From Limisphaerales bacterium (GTDB lineage Bacteria > Verrucomicrobiota > Verrucomicrobiia > Limisphaerales > UBA11358): a stretch of DNA of 27,170 nucleotides. The position numbers and the translations under genes were made by a program. Below are positions 7,089 through 15,795 of this stretch, piece after piece. A model generated the notes under the pieces. That model saw nothing but the letters and a program-made list of their open reading frames with translations. It did no database searches and had not been told where the DNA came from. Within the stretch, counting starts at the first letter, position 1. Each line of letters begins with the position of its first letter. The DNA is taken from the NCBI GenBank assembly GCA_027451565.1, contig DAIDJC010000013.1, positions 1-27,170 on the forward strand. The letters are read 5' to 3'.

Positions 7089-9896
7089 CTACTGTGGCCC
7101 GTTATCGCGCTCCCATTTTTGAATGAGAGGGGTTTTCTGGATGATTTCCTCCTCCAGTTCGCTGGCATCCTTGGCAGTGTGGATCACCACCGGTCGAAGA
7201 AAGACCATCAGCTCAACCTCCTGCATTGACTGGTCCTTCTTTTTAAAGGCCCAACCCAGGCCGGGAATATCGCCGAGGATTGGAAATTTGCGGACGATAT
7301 TGGAATATTGCTTTTGAATGATTCCTCCAAGCAAAAGTGTCTGATTGTTTTTTGACGTGGCCTCTGTGCGAAAATTATCGGTGTCAAAGACGTCCCCGCC
7401 AAGCACCGTTCCGCTGGTGTCCACGGTTGAGGATTCCGCGTGAATTTTCAACTGGACGTCGCCATCACTATTGATGTGAGGGGTGACTTCCAAAGTCACT
7501 CCCACGTCCTTATAGGTGATGGCAGTGTTTTGGGAACCGACGGATGAAATCTGTGTGTTTTCAGGAACGGGAACCTCCTGACCCACAAAAAGTTTGCCCA
7601 TTTCATTGTCATCAATGGTGATGGAAGGTTCACCCAGGACGGTTGCGTCGGAATTCTCGCGCAAAAACTGCACAAGGTAATCAATATTAAGCGTGCTGCT
7701 GACCATACCGGACCGCAGACTGGCCAAGGTTTGGACTACGGTGCCCACCGATGTGCTGGCGGGGTTGTTGACTGTTGTAACTCCGCCAAGCCCCTGCTGG
7801 TAGCTGCCGCTGCCGCCGGCGAGTAAAGAATCATCATAATCCGCACCGGAATAAACCTGGCTTCCATTTGGCGACCATCGCACACCCAATTTATCCAAGT
7901 AATCGCTTGAGACGGATAAAATACGCGCTTCAATGGTCACCTTGTCCGCAGGCGCATCCACAGACTCGATCAATTTTAAAATCTGCGGGAAGAAATGCAC
8001 GTTGGCGGAGACAAGCAACGCGTTGCCGCGCTGGTCAGAAACGCAGCGGACGCGGCCCACGAGGTCGCTGACCGTCGCCGAGGAGGACTTGGTCCCCGAG
8101 GAAGCCAAGGCATCCGGTTGCCCGCCGATCCATGGGAAATAGTCATCTTCCTTCGCCTCCTGGGTGAGGTTGAAACTCGTGTCCTCCATGGTGCCGCTGG
8201 CCTGGGGCTGTTGCTGCTGGGATTGCGGGTTGTTATTTTGCGCAGGCTGCGCATTGTTTTGAAAAGCGGGGGACCCATTTTTTGCGAATAAAATATTCAG
8301 GCTTTTCGCCACGACATCGGCTTTGGCATACTTTAGCCCTATTCGCAAAGTGCTTTCCCCAGCCTGGGATGGCTGGTCAAGCTGGCTCAGGACATTTTCA
8401 ATGACTGCCAGGTTTTCCCTGGAATTTGAAGTAATGATGATCGCATTGGAGTAAGGCTCGCTTGTGATGCGGACCTTTCCATAAAGCCTGCCGACATCGT
8501 GGTCCTCGGTGGTATTGTCTGAATCATCGCTGAAAAAATCCCAATAACTCCGTTGTTTGGTTTTTTTAAGGAACAGCTCGTTGAGCACATCCTCGATATC
8601 CGTGGCGCTGACGAATTTGAGCGGATAAATTACCGGGGCCAGGCTTTCATCCGAGACGGGCGCATCCAACTCCTTGATCATGGTGGCCAGGCTTTCCATC
8701 TGGGCAGGAGGCGCCTGAACAACAATGGCGTTACGGCGCCGGTCGGCCACGACGCTCAATTTGTCCTCGCTGGAAGAGGGCTGGGGGGAAAAATAATAAG
8801 TGTAACGAGAACCTGAATTCTGTTGATTGCTGCTTAATTCCTGCAATTGGCTGGCCACATCCTGTGCGTCGGCATTCTGTAGAATAAATGTGCGGGTGAC
8901 CTTGGCCTGAGCATTTTCCGTGTCCAAGGCTTCGACCAGTTTTTCGATCGCCCCAAAATCAGCGAGGCTGGAAAGAACGATCAAGGAATTTGAGCGCTCA
9001 TCCGCAGCCACGTCCACGGCGGATTTTTTGCCGGCATCACTTCCCATTTTTTCATAGATTGGCGACATTTCCTTGGCAAGATCATCGGCCGCGATATGTT
9101 TCAGTGTAATAATCCGCACGGCAACGTCCTCTGGATGATTGCTGTCCAGGGCATCAATCAAATCGCCGACCACGCGAAGATTGTCATTGTAATCGGTCAC
9201 GATGATTTCGTTGGCGAGTTCATCCACATCCACGCTGGCCTTGTCTGACAGGGCGGTCTGGATGCGATCCTTGGCCTCTGCAGCCTGAATATGCTTGAGT
9301 GAAAAGACCTTCACCAGCAACTGTCGTCCGGCGGGCAGGTTGGTCATTGATCCGGTGACCACCTCCGGACTCATTTTGGGTTCCTGGCCCTCTGGCACAA
9401 TCAGGATGGAATCACTCAATTCCACGGCTGAATAGCCTTGAAGTGCCAGAGCCCGGTAGATCATGTTCACGGCTTCGCGGGGCGGCATTTTTTTCAAGCT
9501 CATGATGGTCAACTGGCATTGGACCTGTGGATTTTTAATGACCGTTTTCCCTGTTTCCTGGGAGAGCCATTGTGCAACCATGTCCACGCTCGCACCCTGG
9601 AAGCTCAATTGAATCTCATCCGGTCCATTTGTGCTGCTGGAATTGGTCAAGCCCAGCGGCTCCGAGGGGATCCACGGCCCGGTGCCTTGGGAACCGGGTC
9701 CCGAGCCACCTGAATGGCCGAACATTGGACCGCCGCCAGGAGGCGGCACAAAGCCGGGAGGAAATCCTTGTGAGACAAAATGCACTTGGGCAGACAATGG
9801 CAGGGCGAAGCCGAAAGCCATCACGGCCCGGAATGGGACTGGCCATGTCGCTGCCATTCGCTGCAACGATTGCCGACGGGGATTTGATTTTTTCAT
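7089..9896 (-). CDS. gspD: Type II secretion system secretin GspD
   Basis: This is the outer-membrane channel of the type II secretion system, 935 residues against roughly 650-750 for the usual GspD. An N-terminal hydrophobic segment (about 22-36, ending 'PLSA') looks like a signal peptide and is followed by a Gly/Pro-rich stretch. An N0 domain (about 94-168) comes next, then what I read as five N1-type modules (about 192-251, 260-325, 332-412, 421-510 and 516-648) instead of three. The last is split by a Gln/Asn-rich insert (about 545-600). The secretin core (about 652-903) carries the gate motif 'VGQEVPVPEN' (771-780), 'VTLEVTPHI' and 'FPILGDIPGLGWAF'. There is only a short charged tail and no clear pilotin-binding S domain. 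It is the last gene of the operon and overlaps the GspC-like gene by 4 nt (ATGA). Confidence 0.95.
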   Translation of the reverse strand: MKKSNPRRQSLQRMAATWPVPFRAVMAFGFALPLSAQVHFVSQGFPPGFVPPPGGGPMFGHSGGSGPGSQGTGPWIPSEPLGLTNSSSTNGPDEIQLSFQGASVDMVAQWLSQETGKTVIKNPQVQCQLTIMSLKKMPPREAVNMIYRALALQGYSAVELSDSILIVPEGQEPKMSPEVVTGSMTNLPAGRQLLVKVFSLKHIQAAEAKDRIQTALSDKASVDVDELANEIIVTDYNDNLRVVGDLIDALDSNHPEDVAVRIITLKHIAADDLAKEMSPIYEKMGSDAGKKSAVDVAADERSNSLIVLSSLADFGAIEKLVEALDTENAQAKVTRTFILQNADAQDVASQLQELSSNQQNSGSRYTYYFSPQPSSSEDKLSVVADRRRNAIVVQAPPAQMESLATMIKELDAPVSDESLAPVIYPLKFVSATDIEDVLNELFLKKTKQRSYWDFFSDDSDNTTEDHDVGRLYGKVRITSEPYSNAIIITSNSRENLAVIENVLSQLDQPSQAGESTLRIGLKYAKADVVAKSLNILFAKNGSPAFQNNAQPAQNNNPQSQQQQPQASGTMEDTSFNLTQEAKEDDYFPWIGGQPDALASSGTKSSSATVSDLVGRVRCVSDQRGNALLVSANVHFFPQILKLIESVDAPADKVTIEARILSVSSDYLDKLGVRWSPNGSQVYSGADYDDSLLAGGSGSYQQGLGGVTTVNNPASTSVGTVVQTLASLRSGMVSSTLNIDYLVQFLRENSDATVLGEPSITIDDNEMGKLFVGQEVPVPENTQISSVGSQNTAITYKDVGVTLEVTPHINSDGDVQLKIHAESSTVDTSGTVLGGDVFDTDNFRTEATSKNNQTLLLGGIIQKQYSNIVRKFPILGDIPGLGWAFKKKDQSMQEVELMVFLRPVVIHTAKDASELEEEIIQKTPLIQKWERDNGPQ

Positions 9897-10726
9897 TTTG
9901 AAGAATTCTCCTTTTGGGCAAGCAAACTATCACTGCCGTAACCATTGAAAATGGTTAGCTCTTCTGTTTTGCCGTCATAGTCAACCAACACGCGGTTGAT
10001 ACCGATGCGCAACAATTTCAGGGCGCCAAGTGAATCACCCTCCTTCACCAGCCCAGTCTGCCCATTTGGGTCACGCAAAAAGGCGCAGTTTCCGGCGATG
10101 CCCAACAATCCCATAGGAAGCGGGTGCACGACAGGGGCGAGAAATCCGCTTTCAGTGATTGCATCCATGCGCGCCTGGACTTCTGCGGAAAACAATGGAG
10201 GGCTGCCAGCGTTCATTCCCGTCACCATCCCCAAGCCCATTTCCCCTGGCATCGCCAATCTTGAAGGCGGGGCATGGGACCTGCCGGGTGCCGCATTGCT
10301 TCTCGATGCAGAATTGGATACTGCATCATATGGCATGAAATGGTTTGTCAAAACCGGGGTCGGCATTGTGCGATTTGTCGTGGAAGACCGAGCCAGAACC
10401 ATTTTCGTTGAAACCGGGTTGGTTTCTGGTTCAGTGGCACCAGCCAGTGTTGTCAGGCCGGTCTTTTTTGAAGCATCGGTCGGTGGATTATTCGCTGTGT
10501 TCATTCTCGAACCGTCCGGTAGTGGGGGGGCAACGGATCCATGAGAAGCTGCGGTTGGGGCTGGATTTGACCCCTGGCTGTAAATTGCCGACAATTCCGG
10601 AACAGGCGGGACTGTCACGCCAAAAAAGGAGGCGACATGAAAAATGCCCTTGAGGACTTGGATCAACAAAAGCACAGCCAGCACGATGCAGGCCATCCGC
10701 AAAAACTGCTCCGCGCGATTACCCAT
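9893..10726 (-). CDS. GspC-like inner-membrane/periplasmic linker protein
   Basis: This 277-residue protein has a short cytoplasmic start, one membrane helix (about 10-35), a long Pro/Ser/Asn/Thr-rich linker (about 40-195) and a compact C-terminal beta domain (about 199-262). That domain includes 'LLGIAGNCAFLRD', 'VKEGDSLGALKLLRI' and 'VLVDYDGKTEELTI', the pattern of the GspC homology region and of PilP. In type II systems this protein connects the inner-membrane platform to the N0 domain of the secretin. Position supports the call: it lies between gspM and gspD, overlapping the first by 8 nt and the second by 4 nt. No PDZ or coiled-coil domain is present after the HR-like domain. GspC is more likely than PilP because every neighbour is a type II gene, but the sequence match is modest. 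Confidence 0.7.
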   Translation of the reverse strand: MGNRAEQFLRMACIVLAVLLLIQVLKGIFHVASFFGVTVPPVPELSAIYSQGSNPAPTAASHGSVAPPLPDGSRMNTANNPPTDASKKTGLTTLAGATEPETNPVSTKMVLARSSTTNRTMPTPVLTNHFMPYDAVSNSASRSNAAPGRSHAPPSRLAMPGEMGLGMVTGMNAGSPPLFSAEVQARMDAITESGFLAPVVHPLPMGLLGIAGNCAFLRDPNGQTGLVKEGDSLGALKLLRIGINRVLVDYDGKTEELTIFNGYGSDSLLAQKENSSK

Positions 10727-11309
10727 GGGTCACCCCTCCCTTTTTCCAAGACTCGAAATTCAGGATGATGACACTGACATTCAGCTTCACCTGGTCCGGG
10801 CGAGTCGGATCCGCCGATATTTGGACAGAATCAACAATCAAAGGAAAACCGAGCACCGGCAGGCGCTCCAGAAGCGAAACCACGGAGGAAGCCTGTCCTG
10901 ATCCCTCAATTTGGATGGTGGTCAATTCTTTGGCGGAAGATCCTCCGGACGACTCACGGATTGTACCAAGCTGGACCCCTCCGTTCATGGCTGCATTCTG
11001 AATAGCCGCGCTGGCATTGGCCACCGCCGTGTTGGTGGAGAGCACGGCGGGATCGAGGTTGAAATCCCCCATTAATTTCTCAACCAAGTCCGACTGGTCC
11101 CTTTCCAAGGCTGCATCCATTTTTAATTGCCGCACCTCAGCAACCATGGCAAGGAATTCGGAACGCTGATGGGCGAAAAATCCAAGGATGCGCACCCCTG
11201 CGAACAAAAGAAGATAAATCGCGATTCCAATGGCCGCAAAGCGGACAGTTCGTTTTTCTCTCTGGCTCAGGACGCGCATGATTTCAAGAGGGATGGGTTT
11301 GGGTAGCAT
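10719..11309 (-). CDS. gspM: Type II secretion protein GspM-like
   Basis: This is a bitopic membrane protein of about 196 residues. It has a short basic cytoplasmic start ('SQREKRTVR'), a membrane helix (about 23-41, 'IGIAIYLLLFAGVRILGFF'), a short coiled coil and a periplasmic ferredoxin-like half with 'TIQIEGSGQASSVVSLLERLPVLGFPLIVDSVQIS'-type content. This matches GspM/PilO-type proteins, which pair with GspL in the inner-membrane platform. The ATG at 11309 is chosen because GGAAAGG lies just upstream. The frame is open to an earlier ATG at 11336 (53-nt overlap with gspL), and an ATG at 11279 lies 4 nt after the gspL stop, so the start is not settled. The 3' end overlaps the GspC-like gene by 8 nt. 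Confidence 0.78.
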   Translation of the reverse strand: MLPKPIPLEIMRVLSQREKRTVRFAAIGIAIYLLLFAGVRILGFFAHQRSEFLAMVAEVRQLKMDAALERDQSDLVEKLMGDFNLDPAVLSTNTAVANASAAIQNAAMNGGVQLGTIRESSGGSSAKELTTIQIEGSGQASSVVSLLERLPVLGFPLIVDSVQISADPTRPDQVKLNVSVIILNFESWKKGGVTHG

Positions 11310-12702
11310 CTGCCTTTCCATCCGGTTTGCCTGCATCGCCTGTCTTGGCCTTGAGGAGGGGCGGGGCGAGGCTTTTCAACCCGGCGCGCTTGGCAGCAGG
11401 TTTCCATCGCGCGGTCATTCTCACGACCACCTTGGGCTGGTTCACAACCGGGGTTTGGTCTTCAACCACAATGCCGTCAAAAAACCCGGAGGCGATGAGT
11501 TTCGATCGAAAATCCATAACCTGCTGGACGCTTTGCAACGAGGCATTCAATTGGATTTCACCGCGCTGGTTCATGGTGAGCGAATCCAATTTGAAACCTT
11601 GCGGCGCAGCCTTTGAGAAGACATAGATGGCGTCCAGGTACGGCGGCTGGCTTTGTTTGAGGTACTGGAGAAATTCCATTTCCGGATCCGCCAGCGAGGC
11701 AAAATGCAGGCTTTCCGATTTAAGCCGGTCCAATTTTGGCTCCAGCAACGGTTTCATCAACACCGCCTCGGCAAATGGGAAGGCAACCAACAGGACAAGC
11801 AACGCCACTCCACGCAGGAGCCAGCGGCGGGCTTCCACACCGGAAAGATCCAAGCGAGGCAGATTAAAACTGGAAACTGCTGGCTCCATTTTGATTTGCA
11901 GCCACAAAAAGGGAAACCCGGCCCGAACCCCATTTTTCAGACCTTGCGTGGCGGCAGAGGAACCCGGGCCGGCAGGAATTTCCGCCCTCCTGCAACTGGC
12001 CCGTTTGGAAAGGTTTCCAAGAAGGATGCTTGTCTCACCCGCGTCTCCAGAGAGATAATAGTTGGCGACAGGGATGTTTTTAATGATCAAATCGGCAGCA
12101 TCCGCCCCTGCAGGCAGGATGCCCAGACTGGCAGGAGCTCTTCCTTGAAAAGTGGCAAACTCAATATGGTTTTGGGAGGGCTCCAAAACGGCATGAAATT
12201 CTCCCGCTTCCGGGAAGATGCAATCCCGCGCAAAGGCCGCCACCGTAAACCTGGCGCTGAGGCCGGCTGCGGACAGAATGCTGTCATAATATTCAAGGGT
12301 TTCCCTGCGGACAGCCGCCACAACAACCTCATGCCTGGCTGTATCCTTAGAAGTTTCCACCCAGCCCCAAGCCAGGGCTTCAGGCGGCAGAGGAAATTCA
12401 TTTTCAATTTGCAGACGCAAGACGCCTTCCAACTCACCCACGGCTTCTTTCGGCAAGCTGAATTTTTTTGTGGAGACCCCGTGAACACTGATCCCGCAAA
12501 ATGCGCGAACTGCGGGCTGCCAGCTTTTTCGCCCCGCAAATCGCCGGAGCGCCTCGACCGCGCGCTCCCGGCATCCATCCACCAGCGTTCCATCAGGCGC
12601 TCTTGCCAGCGGCATTTCAATGCCGCCTCGTTCACTCAATGCCTTGAGCGAGACCCGGGTGATCTCGATGAAAACCGGAGGCGTTTGAAAGAATTCCCTC
12701 AT
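11284..12702 (-). CDS. gspL: Type II secretion protein GspL-like (PilM-PilN fusion layout)
   Basis: This 472-residue protein has a cytoplasmic N-terminal half of the actin-like PilM/GspL type (about 9-230), with 'LPKEAVGELEGVLRLQIENEFPLP' matching the helix that follows the first subdomain in PilM-like proteins. A membrane helix follows (about 294-316, 'WLLRGVALLVLLVAFPF'), then a PilN-like periplasmic part with a coiled coil and a ferredoxin-like fold. GspL anchors the GspE ATPase to the membrane platform through its cytoplasmic half. The gene overlaps gspK by 4 nt and gspM by at least 26 nt. No ATP-binding motif is obvious in the actin-like half, as is usual for GspL. Confidence 0.82.
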   Translation of the reverse strand: MREFFQTPPVFIEITRVSLKALSERGGIEMPLARAPDGTLVDGCRERAVEALRRFAGRKSWQPAVRAFCGISVHGVSTKKFSLPKEAVGELEGVLRLQIENEFPLPPEALAWGWVETSKDTARHEVVVAAVRRETLEYYDSILSAAGLSARFTVAAFARDCIFPEAGEFHAVLEPSQNHIEFATFQGRAPASLGILPAGADAADLIIKNIPVANYYLSGDAGETSILLGNLSKRASCRRAEIPAGPGSSAATQGLKNGVRAGFPFLWLQIKMEPAVSSFNLPRLDLSGVEARRWLLRGVALLVLLVAFPFAEAVLMKPLLEPKLDRLKSESLHFASLADPEMEFLQYLKQSQPPYLDAIYVFSKAAPQGFKLDSLTMNQRGEIQLNASLQSVQQVMDFRSKLIASGFFDGIVVEDQTPVVNQPKVVVRMTARWKPAAKRAGLKSLAPPLLKAKTGDAGKPDGKADATQTHPS

Positions 12703-14039
12703 AAATCATCCTCGCGGTATGAGAGCATTTTCACGCCATCCAGGTTTATTCTTACGATGACTTGAATTCGCTGGCTCACGCCCGTTGATTTCACCCTGCC
12801 CTCGGCGAGAATTCGAAAAGTTTCAGATCGCGCAGTCACAAGGGGCGAAATCTGTTTAAGCATCCTGCGGCTCATTCCGGCAATTTCGAGCAATTCAGCG
12901 GGGTTGGCATAGTAGCCGGATGAATCGCGATGCGATATTATTTTCTGCGCCAGGTTGCGGTCAATTCCCGGCAGGCAGGCAAGGACATCCAGGCTGGCTG
13001 TGTTGATGTTTACCAAACCAGACAATTGCCGGTCATCGGTCACAGTCACATCATCGGCAATCTTCATCAACAGGCTTGCACTGATGACATTTCCAAGAGA
13101 AGCGCCGTCCGGCTGGGAATTCGAGTCATCCGGCGTGGGTCCGACATTTGAGTTGTCCTGGGGAGGTGTGACATCGAGCAAATCCACAATGTCTTGAAAG
13201 TTGTTTTTTTGGCGGTATGAGACAATTGCATGCGCGATATCCCGCGTAATACCGCGCACCGAAGCCAGCGAATTTTCATCAGCGGTTTGAATATTGACAC
13301 GGGCATCTCCAGAAGCACCGACATTTTTCACAGATGAATCCACCGTCATGATGCCCGCCCAGCCAAGGTCCTGGGCGGCGACGGTGTCCTGGAATTGAGG
13401 TTGTCCGTTGGCACCATCGGACTGGTCATCCAACATCCCGTTCAGGTGCACATCCCTTCCAAAAAACAAATCTGGGGTCACCCCTCGCACCATCAGCAGC
13501 TCGCGGATGGTTTCAAAAGGCCCTCCTCGCGGAAGATAAGGTGGGCGGAGAGATGCGTAATAATCCGTCTCCGCGACATTGGTTCCCTGGCCGCGCCAAC
13601 TTAATATAGCCTCTGCCACGTCGTTTTCCAGCCCGGGTACCTTCATGATTTCGTCACGGTTTGCGGTATTGATATTCAGACGACTTTCCTCGTCAGAAAC
13701 CCCGTAAATGACACCCCCGCCTTCCTCATCATTTCCCCGCCTGAGCACGGAATAGCTTCCACGCCCGAAAGTCACACCCTGAAAATCCTGCGGGTCATTG
13801 TACAATTCGCCGGTGTGGTTTTTGCCGCTGTGGCTCCTCTCGCGCGCATTTCTGTAAAGTAAAGCCTCCGCTTTTTCAATTCCTGCCAAAGCCAGGTAGC
13901 GGGCCTGAATCTTGTCCCCAAAGTTCTTGCCCGTGATCAAATCCATGCGCGCGGTGTGCAATACGCCGACCACGATCATAGAAAGCAAGGCGAGGGACCA
14001 TAACAGACCCACCAGGATAGAGGCGTGTTTTTGAATCAT
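12699..14039 (-). CDS. gspK: Type II secretion minor pseudopilin GspK
   Basis: This 446-residue protein is the large pseudopilin that caps the GspI-GspJ-GspK tip. The N terminus ('KHASILVGLLWSLALLSMIVVGVLHTARMDL') has the hydrophobic helix and Trp seen in GspK but lacks the Glu at +5, which is normal for GspK. The residue before the presumed cleavage site is not Gly. The globular part contains 'DEESRLNINTAN', the GspK signature. I count three helix-hairpin-helix modules, each starting with an 'N-I-x-T-A' motif (about 121-150, 248-276 and 342-371), where classical GspK has a pair of SAM-like subdomains. An Asp/Asn/Pro-rich insert (about 290-316) separates the second and third. It overlaps gspJ and gspL by 4 nt each. 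Confidence 0.88.
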   Translation of the reverse strand: MIQKHASILVGLLWSLALLSMIVVGVLHTARMDLITGKNFGDKIQARYLALAGIEKAEALLYRNARERSHSGKNHTGELYNDPQDFQGVTFGRGSYSVLRRGNDEEGGGVIYGVSDEESRLNINTANRDEIMKVPGLENDVAEAILSWRGQGTNVAETDYYASLRPPYLPRGGPFETIRELLMVRGVTPDLFFGRDVHLNGMLDDQSDGANGQPQFQDTVAAQDLGWAGIMTVDSSVKNVGASGDARVNIQTADENSLASVRGITRDIAHAIVSYRQKNNFQDIVDLLDVTPPQDNSNVGPTPDDSNSQPDGASLGNVISASLLMKIADDVTVTDDRQLSGLVNINTASLDVLACLPGIDRNLAQKIISHRDSSGYYANPAELLEIAGMSRRMLKQISPLVTARSETFRILAEGRVKSTGVSQRIQVIVRINLDGVKMLSYREDDL

Positions 14040-14821
14040 TGCTGGATTCCCCCGGATGGAGCGCCGGTCAGCGCCTGGCCTGTGGATACATCAGAATTGC
14101 CCTGGTTCGCGTCAGCAAGGTTTAAACTGACAACGGTCTGGAACACCAGGGGGGCATCAACCATTGGGCCACCCGCTGGTGAATTGGTCCTGGACCCCGG
14201 TTTTGCACTTGGATCCATGAGAAGAGTGATCCGCACTGCCTCGGGCAAGCCTTCAAGGTTGTTTTGTTGGCGCTGGGAATTACCGGCCTTTGCAGCGCCT
14301 TTTACTTCACCCCACTCATCATACCAATCCTGGCCGTCGGAAAATTCGTAACGCACCCCGATGATATTGGGCGTGATTTCCCGCCTGCTTCCTCCTGAAA
14401 GAGGGTCCAAAGCAAGCGTGGGATTGCTCCGCCGCCAGAGGCTCAATTCGCCTGATTGAGGGTCCTGGTCCACATAATAGCTGACCTCACAGAAATCAGC
14501 TTCATGAGCGCGACGCGGGGTGTAGTTATGCGTGGCAAAATCGAGATTGTCGGCTTCATGGTCTCCAATCATCCGTTTCATTCCCAGGAATGCAGAGTCT
14601 CCCGGCAAGGTGCAGGCTCCGCGCAAATCAGCGGTAACCAGCGCCATTGTCACGCGCGCGCTTTGAAAAACATCAGCCCGTGGCTCAACCAGTTTTTGGG
14701 CCGCAAATCCAGCGCTCAAGCAAAGATAAGCGCTCACCAAAATCAGCGCCATCAAGGCTGAACTGATGACGACCTCAATCAAAGTAAAGCCGCAATCAAC
14801 AGGCAAAGCGCATTTTTTCAT
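14036..14821 (-). CDS. gspJ: Type II secretion minor pseudopilin GspJ
   Basis: This is a 261-residue pseudopilin. The class III leader is 'MKKCALPVDCG' and the mature protein starts 'FTLIEVVISSALMALI', with Glu at +5, so it would be processed by a GspO/PilD-type peptidase. A long beta-rich domain follows with 'DLRGACTLPGDSAFLG' and 'EVSYYVDQDPQSGELSLWRRSNP', typical of GspJ. The C terminus (about the last 30 residues) is an Asn/Gly/Ser-rich extension. GspJ binds GspI and GspK at the pseudopilus tip. It overlaps gspI and gspK by 4 nt each, consistent with coupled translation of the tip subunits. Confidence 0.87.
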   Translation of the reverse strand: MKKCALPVDCGFTLIEVVISSALMALILVSAYLCLSAGFAAQKLVEPRADVFQSARVTMALVTADLRGACTLPGDSAFLGMKRMIGDHEADNLDFATHNYTPRRAHEADFCEVSYYVDQDPQSGELSLWRRSNPTLALDPLSGGSRREITPNIIGVRYEFSDGQDWYDEWGEVKGAAKAGNSQRQQNNLEGLPEAVRITLLMDPSAKPGSRTNSPAGGPMVDAPLVFQTVVSLNLADANQGNSDVSTGQALTGAPSGGIQQ

Positions 14822-15243
14822 GATGCCCCCCCTGTTTTCTTGCGGGATTGGGACTCCACGCCACCCTCGGCAGCGGAGGTTTCAAAAAGAAGGGTTTTAA
14901 GCTCGTAGATATCCTGGCTATTGCGCTCGGATTGCACCACCACATCCACCTCGCGCAACCCGTCAATGCCGGCTTCGCTGATGATCTGCCTCCAACGGTA
15001 TGACTTCAAGCCCGCGCCGCAATCCCCGTCGGTTTCGCCGTCTTCAAGATCACCCCCGGCTCGAAGGGATTCGATTTTTCCGGCTGCGAAGAGCACGGCT
15101 ACAGTCTGTTGTTCCGACTCCTTGCTTGAATCCAGTGCGGTCGTGATTCCATGCGCCAATCCGGCCAAAGCAATTCCCAAAATCAAAATCGCCACCATGA
15201 CCTCGATAAGCGAAAAACCGGCTTGAAGGCGTTTGGTTTTCAT
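14818..15243 (-). CDS. gspI: Type II secretion minor pseudopilin GspI
   Basis: This is a 141-residue pseudopilin with a short basic leader 'MKTKRLQAG' and a mature start 'FSLIEVMVAILILGIALAG', with Gly at -1 and Glu at +5. Its size and place between gspH and gspJ fit GspI, which nucleates the pseudopilus tip complex. The middle includes the conserved-looking 'AAGKIESLRAGGDLEDGE' segment and the end is charged. It overlaps gspH and gspJ by 4 nt each. Confidence 0.87.
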   Translation of the reverse strand: MKTKRLQAGFSLIEVMVAILILGIALAGLAHGITTALDSSKESEQQTVAVLFAAGKIESLRAGGDLEDGETDGDCGAGLKSYRWRQIISEAGIDGLREVDVVVQSERNSQDIYELKTLLFETSAAEGGVESQSRKKTGGAS

Positions 15244-15794
15244 TTACGCTCTGGACCCGTCACATGAACCCTTGAAGTAACAGGGTTCATGAACAATGTC
15301 ATTTCATAGCCGGATCGGTCCAACAATTGTATGTCCACCGCATCAGCAGTGCCATCGGGGTAAAAGGCAACTGCGTCAGCCGATGCCTCCTGGCCGGTGG
15401 AATTGTCCTCCTGAGAATCGGAGTAATCGTCCCCTGACTGTCTGATTTTAATGGAGATGCGGGGATCCAGCCTGCCTTCCGCGCCGGGAACGTCGGTCAA
15501 AGGGACAAACCCTCCACTGGCACCGCTGCGGGACTCCCGCTCCAAAACAAAACGGCTGTTTTGCTTGTCCAAGTGAACCCTGCACAATTGGTTGAAGCTA
15601 ACAGCCCGGCTGGATGCCAGGCTGAATGAATTGATCAAGTCCCGCCCGGTTGAACGCAGCAAGGCATCGTCGAAGGTTCCCTTCATTTCGGGAATGATCA
15701 TGGCAGCCATCACGGCGATGAGAGCCGCCACCACTGCCAATTCGATTAGCGTGAATGCTTTCCGTAACTTTAGGCTGGAATTTCGCGATTGCAT
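15240..15794 (-). CDS. gspH: Type II secretion minor pseudopilin GspH
   Basis: This is a 184-residue pseudopilin. The leader 'MQSRNSSLKLRKA' is followed by 'FTLIELAVVAALIAVMAAMIIP'. The residue before the cleavage site is Ala instead of the usual Gly; Ala is tolerated by some prepilin peptidases. The C-terminal half contains an acidic Ser/Asp/Glu stretch and a closing beta pair 'GYEMTLFMNPVTSRVHV', which fits GspH/FimT-type proteins. It starts 2 nt after the last base of the gspG stop codon (one base lies between them) and overlaps gspI by 4 nt. Confidence 0.85.
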   Translation of the reverse strand: MQSRNSSLKLRKAFTLIELAVVAALIAVMAAMIIPEMKGTFDDALLRSTGRDLINSFSLASSRAVSFNQLCRVHLDKQNSRFVLERESRSGASGGFVPLTDVPGAEGRLDPRISIKIRQSGDDYSDSQEDNSTGQEASADAVAFYPDGTADAVDIQLLDRSGYEMTLFMNPVTSRVHVTGPERK

Positions 15795-15795
15795 T

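Noticed and set aside
11653..12765. A 370-codon plus-strand open frame opposite gspL
   Set aside because: It is antisense to a well-supported gspL that is coupled to its neighbours; the translation is basic and low in structure.
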